5,938 bases of DNA. It comes from Thermoplasmatota archaeon. Its GTDB lineage: Archaea; Thermoplasmatota; Thermoplasmata; GCA-020350865; JAUVCJ01. Both the position numbers and the translations under genes were made by a program. Position 1 is the stretch's first letter, and each line of letters begins with the position of its first letter. The DNA is taken from contig JAUVCJ010000158.1 of NCBI GenBank assembly GCA_030595765.1, positions 1 to 5,938 on the forward strand, in the 5' to 3' direction. Below, piece after piece: positions 1-5,883 of this stretch. The notes below the pieces were generated by a model that worked only from the letters and a program-made list of their open reading frames with translations, had not been told where the DNA came from and did not search any database.

Positions 1-1247
1 ACGTTCCCCTTAACATGAGTTAGCCCAGCCTCAGCTACACTTTCAGCAGCCGCTATAGTATCTCCAAAACCAACGATGCCTAAAGACCTGGAGGATCCAG
101 TATAGACCCTGCCGTCCCGCTCATCTACAGCGGCATAGAAAAGCATGGCTCCAGCATCTTTTATGGCCTGCTCCCCTATCAGTATCTCCTCTCCAACCTG
201 GGACTTGACACCATACCCCTGAGGAACTATGTACTTACAAACAGTTGCTCTTTTTGAAAAGCTTGCCTTTGGATCCAGAGTGCCATTGGCAATGCCATTG
301 CAGATATCAGCAAAAGCAGTCTCAAGTAGAGGCAGCACATTCATTGCCTCGGGGTCTCCGAATCTGGCATTGAACTCGATGACCTTGGGGCCATTGGCGG
401 TCAGCATGAACTGGCCATATAGTATGCCTTTGTAGGGGCTGCCTTCCTCTCTAAGAGCATCGATCGTGCTCTGGCATATATGAACACCTTTGTCGTAATC
501 CTCTTGAACCATGAAGGGTAGCAGATGGTCAGCCTGGGAATAGGATCCCATGCCGCCGGTGTTTGGTCCCTTGTCCCCTTCATAGGCTCTCTTGTGATCC
601 TGAACTGCTGGCATCGGAACCACGATGTTACCATCGCAAAAGCACTGAAGCGTGAATTCCTCACCAACCAATCTCTCCTCCATAACAACTCTGGGAATGC
701 CTCCGATGTTCTTTTCAATTATTTCTCTGGCATAGGCTATCACATCTTCTTTTGAATGCATGTGTTCTCCCATGATCTTCACGCCTTTGCCTCCTGTTAG
801 ACCCACTGGCTTGACCACAAGCTCAAGATCCGTACCCATGACCCAACTTTCCATCTCACTTACTGAGTCGAATACTTCAAAGATGACCTGACCCGGTACT
901 GAATGTTTCTTCATCAGGTTTCTGGAGAATTCTTTATCTACCTCGATTTTCGCAGCAGCAGCAGTTGGCCCTACACAACCAATGCCATGAGCCAACAGCT
1001 CATCAACAAGACCTAGACCCAGTGGAGCTTCCGGGCCGATGACCGCGATATGGACCCCCTTCTCCAGGGCCCATTCCCTGATCCTTACATTTTCAGTCTC
1101 AGAGCAGAAAAGGGTGTCCTTGCTTATCCCCATTATACCTGGATTTCTGTTCTTCATGACAGAATAGATCTCAATTCCTTCCTTGCGCATAAGAGCATAT
1201 GCAATCGCGTGCTCTCTGGCACCGCCGCCTACAAGTAAAAACCTCAT
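1..1247 (-). CDS. purD: Phosphoribosylamine--glycine ligase (GAR synthetase), C-terminus cut by window edge
   Basis: Cytosolic ATP-grasp enzyme that joins glycine to 5-phosphoribosylamine, giving glycinamide ribonucleotide, ADP and phosphate, in de novo purine synthesis. I translated the minus strand from ATG 1247 to the left edge: 415 codons without a stop. Seen in order: N-terminal GGGAREHA (residues 7-14), GPEAPLGLGLVDEL near 75, KPVGLTGGKGVKI in the ATP-grasp part (146-158), DHKR and GPNTGGMG (217-234), EFNARFGDPE (291-300) holding metal/ATP ligands, then a C-terminal VPQGYG segment. The family is about 430 residues, so perhaps 15-25 are missing. The start is fixed by a good ribosome binding site, GGTG at 1254-1257, six bases before the ATG. 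The gene lies 67 bases downstream of the tRNA methyltransferase on the same strand and may share its transcript. No frameshift or missing key motif was noticed. Confidence 0.97.
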   Translation of the reverse strand, partial: MRFLLVGGGAREHAIAYALMRKEGIEIYSVMKNRNPGIMGISKDTLFCSETENVRIREWALEKGVHIAVIGPEAPLGLGLVDELLAHGIGCVGPTAAAAKIEVDKEFSRNLMKKHSVPGQVIFEVFDSVSEMESWVMGTDLELVVKPVGLTGGKGVKIMGEHMHSKEDVIAYAREIIEKNIGGIPRVVMEERLVGEEFTLQCFCDGNIVVPMPAVQDHKRAYEGDKGPNTGGMGSYSQADHLLPFMVQEDYDKGVHICQSTIDALREEGSPYKGILYGQFMLTANGPKVIEFNARFGDPEAMNVLPLLETAFADICNGIANGTLDPKASFSKRATVCKYIVPQGYGVKSQVGEEILIGEQAIKDAGAMLFYAAVDERDGRVYTGSSRSLGIVGFGDTIAAAESVAEAGLTHVKGN

Positions 1248-1253
1248 GAAATA

Positions 1254-1257
1254 CACC
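1254..1257 (-). promoter_or_regulatory. Ribosome binding site of purD
   Basis: On the minus strand this reads GGTG, complementary to the CACC of the archaeal 16S 3' end. It sits six bases before ATG 1247 and supports that start. The 67-base gap to the upstream gene shows no convincing TATA box of its own, so read-through from the methyltransferase gene is plausible. Confidence 0.6.
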
Positions 1258-1314
1258 AATATAGGTTAAAGAATGACGATTGGTTAATGTTTTTGGTGCC
1301 TGATCTTCACCTAG

Positions 1315-2328
1315 CTACCTGAACACGCATAACCATCGGGTGAGGCTTTTATGAACCCTTATGGACACGCTTTCAACCAGCTCGAAGTGTTTCTTGCCAA
1401 GCTCGACAAGCTCCTCAGATGGCACGGTCAGGACAAGGTGGCCGCCAGGAGCCAATGCCCGTCTCATGGTCGCGTATGCCCTGGACATCAGTTTGTTCAG
1501 GGGTTCTCCTGCAGTGGTCGCAGACCTGCCAAAAGGCGGATCTGTCACAATGGAATCAATTCTGCCGTCATGCGATGCAAGCTCCTGAAAGTCGCACAGG
1601 TGAACTTGGATGCTTCTGGCTCCGGAATGAGCAAGGTTTGCTCGGGTCCCCTCTACCATTTTCAGATCTATGTCTCCGCCTACTGCATCCAGGCCGATCA
1701 ACCCAGCCTCAATGAGTATCCCTCCTGTGCCGCAGAAGGGGTCCATCAACTTTCCGCCAGCTCTGGTGCGCGATAGATTCACCATGACCCTGGCAAGCTT
1801 GGGGTGAAGAGAAACTGGAGAGAAATAGGGGCGGTTGTTGGGTTTACGAGCCTGAAAGGAGGAGCTATCTATCTTGGCTAGCACAGAGCAGAGGTGAATG
1901 GATTCAGAGAGCAAGACCCGCAGATCCTGCTCTGGATGCTCCAAATCCACCCTGGATGCTTTTGAATACTGCCTTCCCAGCTCTTTAACGATGTGCCGAA
2001 GGTCACATTCCCTGTGGTGTTCTCCTACCCTGGTCGCTCGGATCCGAAACGATGGCGCTTTAGGCAAGAACTTGCCTGCCTCCTCCATGAACGATCCAGC
2101 TTTGGATGTGACCTCCCTTAATAGGATGTTCCTTGTCATTGCTAGTGTCATTTCCAGATGCTTGACCGAGATCCCTTCTACTGAAAATACACAAAGTCCG
2201 GGTTCCTGAAGTAGAAGTTTAGCAGCTCCGGGTGAAATGGTTTCAAGAACTGCTCGAACCTCCATCATCGGAAGGTGCTGGTGCTCTCCTGAAAGCTCGA
2301 ACAACAAGTCCATGACAATTACAGACAT
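1315..2328 (-). CDS. trmG10: tRNA (guanine(10)-N2)-dimethyltransferase, TrmG10/Trm11 family (THUMP + Rossmann methyltransferase)
   Basis: The archaeal family uses S-adenosylmethionine to methylate N2 of guanosine 10 in tRNA, to m2G and then m2,2G. The 337-residue protein has a THUMP-like RNA-binding half (about 1-155; FELSGEH at 10-16 matches the usual family N-terminus) and a methyltransferase half. Landmarks are RPYFSPVSLHPKLAR (166-180), the SAM-binding loop DPFCGTGGILIEAG (196-209), the acidic GGDID (217-221), the catalytic motif TDPPFG (262-267) and a C-terminal RVHKSLTR (324-331). The catalytic motif has Phe where DPPY is more usual. Length is normal for the archaeal family. Neither ATG 2328 nor the in-frame ATG 2313, which would begin MDLLFELSGEH, has a ribosome binding site. 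I kept 2328 because a TATA-like box predicts a nearly leaderless transcript there, but 2313 fits the family N-terminus. A related THUMP methyltransferase with another target base cannot be excluded. Confidence 0.88.
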   Translation of the reverse strand: MSVIVMDLLFELSGEHQHLPMMEVRAVLETISPGAAKLLLQEPGLCVFSVEGISVKHLEMTLAMTRNILLREVTSKAGSFMEEAGKFLPKAPSFRIRATRVGEHHRECDLRHIVKELGRQYSKASRVDLEHPEQDLRVLLSESIHLCSVLAKIDSSSFQARKPNNRPYFSPVSLHPKLARVMVNLSRTRAGGKLMDPFCGTGGILIEAGLIGLDAVGGDIDLKMVEGTRANLAHSGARSIQVHLCDFQELASHDGRIDSIVTDPPFGRSATTAGEPLNKLMSRAYATMRRALAPGGHLVLTVPSEELVELGKKHFELVESVSIRVHKSLTRWLCVFR

Positions 2329-2354
2329 TGATGGAATAACAACTTTTCGCAGGG

Positions 2355-2363
2355 TTTTAAGCC
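2355..2363 (-). promoter_or_regulatory. Candidate TATA box for the tRNA methyltransferase gene
   Basis: On the minus strand this reads GGCTTAAAA, centred about 30 bases before ATG 2328. With the usual archaeal spacing of about 26 bases, transcription would begin near 2332, giving a very short leader. That agrees with the absence of a ribosome binding site. The match to a TATA box is only fair. Confidence 0.4.
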
Positions 2364-2441
2364 TTTTTTACTTAAAGTTCTTCTTAAGGCTCTTCTCAAT
2401 GTTCATCTTAAGGGTAGCATAAACTGATAGGTAGACAAAAA

Positions 2442-2449
2442 CTTATAAT
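2442..2449 (+). promoter_or_regulatory. Candidate distal TATA box for the Roadblock-ATPase operon
   Basis: The sequence CTTATAAT follows an A-rich stretch (CAAAAA, 2435-2440) that could act as a BRE. Transcription would start near 2471-2473, leaving a leader of about 75 bases. It is weaker than, and lies upstream of, the TATATATA box at 2473-2482. The two could be alternative promoters. Confidence 0.35.
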
Positions 2450-2472
2450 CATCATTGCCATTTACGTATACC

Positions 2473-2482
2473 TTATATATAT
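2473..2482 (+). promoter_or_regulatory. TATA box for the Roadblock-ATPase operon
   Basis: TTATATATAT is the best archaeal TATA-like box in the window. Its centre near 2477 predicts a transcription start near 2503 and a leader of about 43 bases before GTG 2546. The imperfect dyad at 2508-2529 would fall immediately after that start site, in the transcribed leader. Confidence 0.6.
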
Positions 2483-2507
2483 GGAGCTCTTAGCCGGTTA
2501 AAGTCCC

Positions 2508-2529
2508 GGTAATCCATATGGAAATTACC
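2508..2529 (+). promoter_or_regulatory. Imperfect dyad in the leader of the Roadblock-ATPase operon
   Basis: GGTAATCC pairs with GG-AA-ATTACC around a central ATAT. The arms GGTAAT (2508-2513) and ATTACC (2524-2529) are exact reverse complements, the core CCATATGG (2514-2521) is itself palindromic, and only AA (2522-2523) is unpaired. It lies just after the predicted transcription start and ends four bases before the G-run used as ribosome binding site. It could be a regulator-binding site or an RNA hairpin affecting translation; the sequence does not decide between them. Confidence 0.5.
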
Positions 2530-2533
2530 TACT

Positions 2534-2539
2534 GGGGGT
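2534..2539 (+). promoter_or_regulatory. Ribosome binding site that sets the GTG start at 2546
   Basis: GGGGGT lies six bases before GTG 2546. There is no in-frame ATG between the upstream in-frame stop (2510-2512) and this codon, and ATG 2518 is out of frame. The G-run plus spacing therefore supports a GTG start. Confidence 0.55.
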
Positions 2540-2545
2540 CAGAAA

Positions 2546-2917
2546 GTGTCAGCCGAAACCGCGATTAAACAGATACTCAGCAACTTGCGCGATTTGAAGG
2601 GTGTTAGCATCAGCGCAGTCATATCAAAGAACGGCATTCCCTTGGCCTGGGAGATCCCATCATCAGGGCACCAGATCGAGACCTTTGCCACTCTCTCGGC
2701 TACCATACTCGGCGCGTCCGAGGTGGTTTACTCTGGACTTGGATTTAAGGTTCCAAATCTTGTAATAATCGAGGGAAATGATGGAACTTTCGTTGCCAGA
2801 GGCGTAACGAGCAAGGCTATACTCGTATTGGTGGCAAAAAAGGACCAATCCGAGCTCATAGACCTTCTGGACAAGACCGCCGATGAGATCCGCGAGGTGC
2901 TTTCTTATGGCAAGTAA
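2546..2917 (+). CDS. Roadblock/LC7 domain protein
   Basis: A 123-residue single-domain protein starting at GTG. The pattern is that of Roadblock/LC7 proteins: an N-terminal helix (about 3-18), strand KGVSISAVISKNGIPLAWEIP with its sharp turn at NG (29-30), a long central helix rich in Ala/Ser/Thr (about 42-63), strands PNLVIIEG, FVARGV and AILVLVAKK, and a C-terminal helix. Roadblock proteins form dimers and act as platforms or regulators for nucleotide-binding partners; bacterial MglB, for example, acts on the GTPase MglA. They have no enzymatic site of their own. No GTPase is encoded here. The next gene overlaps by 11 bases and encodes a P-loop ATPase, which is therefore the natural candidate partner (inference). 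No signal peptide or membrane segment is seen, so it is cytosolic. Confidence 0.88.
   Translation: MSAETAIKQILSNLRDLKGVSISAVISKNGIPLAWEIPSSGHQIETFATLSATILGASEVVYSGLGFKVPNLVIIEGNDGTFVARGVTSKAILVLVAKKDQSELIDLLDKTADEIREVLSYGK
2894..2899 (+). promoter_or_regulatory. Ribosome binding site of the GvpD-like ATPase, inside the Roadblock gene
   Basis: GAGGTG is a strong match to the archaeal anti-Shine-Dalgarno and lies seven bases before ATG 2907. This chooses ATG 2907 over the upstream in-frame ATG 2883, which has no such site. The site sits inside the last codons of the Roadblock gene, as expected for translationally coupled genes. Confidence 0.75.
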
Positions 2918-4448
2918 GAAGAACCAAAATTCCTTTCCTAGTGAAGTTGAGGATTTTTTCAGCAAGCCCGGTGGCAGGTCACTGCTGATCAAGGGCAGAG
3001 CTGGTACTGGTAAGACCACATTCGCGCTCCAGTTGCTCGAGGAGATCACGTCTCCAGACAGGGGGTTCTATTTAACCACCAGAGTAAGCGATGAGGCTAT
3101 TTACAATCAATTCCCATGGCTCAAAGACACTGAGATGAGGAATCGAATAATCGATTCAGGAAGGGTACTTCTGGAATCTCTCATCCCGGCAGAGGGGGAA
3201 GATGAGGTTGATGAGCCGGTGCTTTCTCCTGATGAGGAGTTCAGAATTCAGTCTGCAAGGAGCTTTCTGGATTCTATTGGTGACGATGAAGAAGGGCCGC
3301 CAACCGTAGTAGACCGGACACATCTAAGCGATCTTCTTGCAAATTGCAGGATGCCAGAGGTAGAGCGGATATATGACCGGGTCGATATGTGCCTGCCTGA
3401 TAAGCCATTGTTCGTCATAGATAGCGTTGAGGGCATAACCCACAAGTACAACATCGAACCAGAAGAGCTTATTTTCGCCATCCAGAAGGATCTGGTCGAG
3501 CATTCCAACACCAATTTAGTTCTTGTGCTTGAAAAGGCTGAAGCTCCCGATCTGGAGTACCTAGTGGATGGTGTGTTGTCCCTTGAGCGCAGGGATTTTG
3601 AGGGTCGAAGGGTTCGCAACATCCATCTGGGCAAGCTCAGAGCAACCGAGATTAGACAACCTGATTATCTTCTCACACTGCAATATGGTAGGTTCAAGTG
3701 TTTCGAGCCGTTCCCTGGAGACTGGGATACCCGGACGCCGTGGGAGGTCATTCCCGATTCCGATAACAAGTACAGCACTGGGATTCCAGACCTGGATACT
3801 CTGCTGGACGGTGGGTTCAGAAAGGGCTCATACAACGTGATCGAGATCGGAGAGAACGTATCTGATGTAGAAGCCGATTTGATCCTTAGATCCATCTGGC
3901 TCAATTTCGTATCCCAGAATAGAGGGATCGTCGCTGTACTGACCGGCGGGGTCCACCCAGACTCCATAAGGGAGGACTGCATTAGATTCATAGAGCCCTC
4001 GTTCTTCGATGAGAACGTCAGGATCGCGGACTATTTCCAGTCCACCTCTAACAAGGAATATGTGATGGCCCTGAACAGGGAAAAGAAAGAGGCCTATCAG
4101 GTGTGGAAGGAGAACATGGCAAAGCTTAGAGGCGATGGCACCAAGCCCATCATGGACTATACTGGCTTTGATACCCTTGAATATCTTCGCGGCGATACCA
4201 TTGCCATCAAGGACCTGCTTAACGCAGTTGCCAAGACAAAGAATTCCAATGACCTAGGTATCGGTGTTGTCAAACCCGGTCTGAAGCTTACTCAGGAAAT
4301 AATGAACATGGCTGACTCCTATCTCAAGATAGTAGATATCCATAAGTGCCCCTGCATATTCGGTACCAAGCCCAAAACACCCATACACGCTATAAGTGTC
4401 AATCGTGAAAAGGGCTTCCCGTTCGTTTCCCTGAATCCGATAGTTTAG
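2907..4448 (+). CDS. GvpD/KaiC/Rad55-like RecA-fold ATPase with degenerate second domain
   Basis: A 513-residue cytosolic protein, close in length to haloarchaeal GvpD (somewhat over 500 residues), the P-loop repressor of gas vesicle genes. The first RecA-like domain has Walker A GRAGTGKTT (30-38) and a Walker B-like strand PLFVIDSVEG (167-176, Asp172). An acidic insert lies at about 96-130, and an Arg/Lys-rich stretch with the KLRATEIR segment at 228-250. The second part begins STGIPDLDTLLDGGFRKGS (290-308), the standard opening of a KaiC/RadA domain, but its P-loop position reads GENVSDVE (315-322), with Gly-Lys-Thr replaced. ATP hydrolysis is thus expected only in the first domain. Start 2907 is set by GAGGTG. 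The gene overlaps the Roadblock gene by 11 bases. Without gas vesicle genes here, a GvpD function should not be assumed; a KaiC-like regulatory ATPase is the safer name. Confidence 0.82.
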   Translation: MASKKNQNSFPSEVEDFFSKPGGRSLLIKGRAGTGKTTFALQLLEEITSPDRGFYLTTRVSDEAIYNQFPWLKDTEMRNRIIDSGRVLLESLIPAEGEDEVDEPVLSPDEEFRIQSARSFLDSIGDDEEGPPTVVDRTHLSDLLANCRMPEVERIYDRVDMCLPDKPLFVIDSVEGITHKYNIEPEELIFAIQKDLVEHSNTNLVLVLEKAEAPDLEYLVDGVLSLERRDFEGRRVRNIHLGKLRATEIRQPDYLLTLQYGRFKCFEPFPGDWDTRTPWEVIPDSDNKYSTGIPDLDTLLDGGFRKGSYNVIEIGENVSDVEADLILRSIWLNFVSQNRGIVAVLTGGVHPDSIREDCIRFIEPSFFDENVRIADYFQSTSNKEYVMALNREKKEAYQVWKENMAKLRGDGTKPIMDYTGFDTLEYLRGDTIAIKDLLNAVAKTKNSNDLGIGVVKPGLKLTQEIMNMADSYLKIVDIHKCPCIFGTKPKTPIHAISVNREKGFPFVSLNPIV

Positions 4449-4514
4449 AATCTAGCTCTGGCTGTTTGAAGCTACTCTTGTAGGCTTGAAGATGGGTCTT
4501 TCCCTTTGACATTA

Positions 4515-4680
4515 AGCATTGATGCTCTAACCTTAGAAGTTGCAACCATGGGTGCTTGGATCACATGAGCTTTAAACCCTGGATGTTGCAGCTATAGGCG
4601 ATGGAATCAAAGATGTTCTTACCTTAAGTGATGCAACCATAGGTGCTGGGGTCATAGATTGTTTTACCTTAGATGATGGT
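4515..4680. repeat. Degenerate tandem repeat of about 45 bases (roughly 3.5 units)
   Basis: Units begin at CCTTAGAAGTTGCA (4531), CCTGGATGTTGCA (4578), CCTTAAGTGATGCA (4622) and a partial CCTTAGATGATGG (4667), spaced 47, 44 and 45 bases. A partial unit end (ATTGATGCTCTAA, to 4530) precedes the first. Aligned by hand without gaps, 4521-4563 and 4612-4654 agree at 34 of 43 positions. In the plus-strand frame of 4576 the last units read TLDVAAIGDGIKDVL, TLSDATIGAGVIDCF, TLDDG, a 15-residue repeat. The first unit reads similarly (TLEVATMGAWIT) but in another frame and ends in a stop. No start codon or ribosome binding site serves it, so it looks like decayed coding repeat or a minisatellite. It fills most of the convergent spacer and runs into the stop codon of the TraB gene. 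No clear terminator was found in 4449-4668. Confidence 0.6.
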
Positions 4681-5838
4681 CGGGATGATCAGCCCAAGAG
4701 CCACATATGTTGCTATTGCCGAGCCTAGATTGGCAAAGGCTGTTACCATCAATATCTTTACAGCTCTGTTCCTGTAAAAGTCTCTGAATCTCTCAACTGT
4801 TCCCAAGCTCTCAAAATCTTTGACTGTTGGTGTTCTGACCTTTGCTTCTACGTAGCCAGCCACCCAGCCCGCTGCAATCGCCGGGTTAAGAGAGGTGAAC
4901 GGCGCTGCCACAAAGGCAGTTGCAATGGATACTGGATGCCCTCCTCCTATTGCTGCTCCTATTGCAGAGCCAATGCCGTTGATCATGAACCACACGAACA
5001 ACGAGCTCCAAAGCACCGTAGCAAAACTTGGGTCGTAGTAGGCTCTGACTGCCAGCCAGGAGAACATTCCTAGTATCAGCATCGGGATCAGGATGGACAG
5101 GGTCTTGTAGAGCCCTAGGTTCTTTTGCGGCACATGCTCCAGGCGCTTATAAGTTGGTATCTTTTCTGGTCGGTCCAGGTACTTTCTGATGCCGTTCAGG
5201 TGCCCTGCTCCCACTACTGCCACAGTTTTGCCTTGCGCCTTACATTCAAGGAGTTTTCGTGCGATGTAGGCATCTCTTTCGAAGATGAGCACCTTTGTAA
5301 CAGAGGGCGCTATCTCCTTAAGCTCCTGTATGAGTGTACTAATTACATCTTCTTTCAACATCTGAGAGATGTCCATATCTTCTTCTTCCTCATCAAAGCC
5401 TACCAGAGCTTTTATGAAATGCCAAAGCAACCGCATTCGTTCTCGAAGGCCCATCTTCACCCACATGCGTTTGAATGTGATGCCGATGTCTCTGTCGACC
5501 AGCTTGAGCCTGAGCCGTTGTTCTCTGGCGCAGCGTATGGCAATCATCATCTCAGCCCCGGGCTCTACCCCTTCTCGAGAACCCAAGCGCCTTTGGATAG
5601 AGCCAAGAAATATCTGAGCCAGTAGAAAGAATGCGTTTCCGCCTTTTATCAGGTCTGTGATCCTGGTGTTTTCCCATTTCTTTCTCTCGGTCATGACCTT
5701 GTAGCGTTTCCGGTCAAGCTCTACTGCAACAATGTCTGGCTTGACCTCAGCGATGGTCTTCTTGACCTCTTCGATGCTCTCACGCGAAATATGGGCTGTT
5801 CCCACAATTGTCAAGGTATCATCATAGTCCAATCGCAC
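4669..5838 (-). CDS. TraB/PrgY-family membrane protein (Tiki/TraB/EreA-type fold)
   Basis: A membrane protein of the TraB family. The cytosolic part carries the family signature: GTAHIS (residues 13-18), VELDRKRY (39-46), an acidic Glu/Asp cluster (about 150-155), FERDAYIA (186-193) and VGAGHLNGI (209-217). The two G-x-x-H motifs are the proposed metal ligands of the Tiki/TraB/EreA superfamily. About four hydrophobic segments follow (243-265, 275-299, 303-328, 360-387), with the HPVSIATAFVAAPFTSLNP stretch typical of archaeal members. Enterococcal PrgY/TraB lowers peptide pheromone activity; the archaeal role is unknown. At 389 residues the length is usual. I chose GTG 5838 because AGGTG (5845-5849) lies six bases before it. 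An in-frame ATG at 5865 adds nine residues but lacks a ribosome binding site, and a TATA-like box at 5873-5883 would start transcription downstream of it. The gene converges on the ATPase gene. Confidence 0.9.
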   Translation of the reverse strand: MRLDYDDTLTIVGTAHISRESIEEVKKTIAEVKPDIVAVELDRKRYKVMTERKKWENTRITDLIKGGNAFFLLAQIFLGSIQRRLGSREGVEPGAEMMIAIRCAREQRLRLKLVDRDIGITFKRMWVKMGLRERMRLLWHFIKALVGFDEEEEDMDISQMLKEDVISTLIQELKEIAPSVTKVLIFERDAYIARKLLECKAQGKTVAVVGAGHLNGIRKYLDRPEKIPTYKRLEHVPQKNLGLYKTLSILIPMLILGMFSWLAVRAYYDPSFATVLWSSLFVWFMINGIGSAIGAAIGGGHPVSIATAFVAAPFTSLNPAIAAGWVAGYVEAKVRTPTVKDFESLGTVERFRDFYRNRAVKILMVTAFANLGSAIATYVALGLIIPTII

Positions 5839-5844
5839 TAGCCA

Positions 5845-5849
5845 CACCT
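5845..5849 (-). promoter_or_regulatory. Ribosome binding site favouring GTG 5838 for the TraB-family gene
   Basis: Read on the minus strand this is AGGTG, six bases before GTG 5838. It overlaps another in-frame GTG (5847) that would be a poorer start. No comparable site precedes ATG 5865. Confidence 0.5.
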
Positions 5850-5872
5850 GGAGCACAATGTACATTCCAGCG

Positions 5873-5883
5873 TTATAATAAAC
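5873..5883 (-). promoter_or_regulatory. Candidate TATA box for the TraB-family gene
   Basis: The minus strand reads GTTTATTATAA. With about 26 bases of spacing, transcription would begin near 5851, giving a leader of roughly 13-15 bases before GTG 5838 that just includes AGGTG. A second AT-rich element (GTTTAAAG, 5922-5929) could instead start transcription near 5900, which would allow ATG 5865. Confidence 0.45.

Noticed and set aside
401..718. Open frame of 105 codons on the minus strand
   Set aside because: It lies in another frame of the same strand within purD, whose ATP-grasp motifs run through this whole stretch. Its translation has no recognisable domain.
1351..1776. Open frame of 141 codons on the plus strand
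   Set aside because: Antisense to the methyltransferase half of the tRNA methyltransferase, whose SAM-binding and DPPF motifs are clear. The antisense product is Cys/Ser/His-rich and has no family features.
2883..2906. Upstream ATG adding eight residues to the GvpD-like ATPase
   Set aside because: The GAGGTG site lies after this ATG and seven bases before ATG 2907, and the extra residues do not resemble the family N-terminus.
2663..3049. Open frame of 128 codons on the minus strand across the Roadblock-ATPase junction
   Set aside because: Antisense to two well-supported genes, including the Walker A region. No independent promoter or domain was seen.
4449..4668. Possible transcription terminator between the convergent genes
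   Set aside because: I found no GC-rich hairpin followed by a T-run and no long T-tract on either strand. Short runs such as GTTTTA are too weak to call.
5125..5625. Open frame of 166 codons on the plus strand
   Set aside because: Antisense to the TraB-family gene, in the region with the GAGH and ERD motifs. The product has an odd composition and no ribosome binding site was seen.
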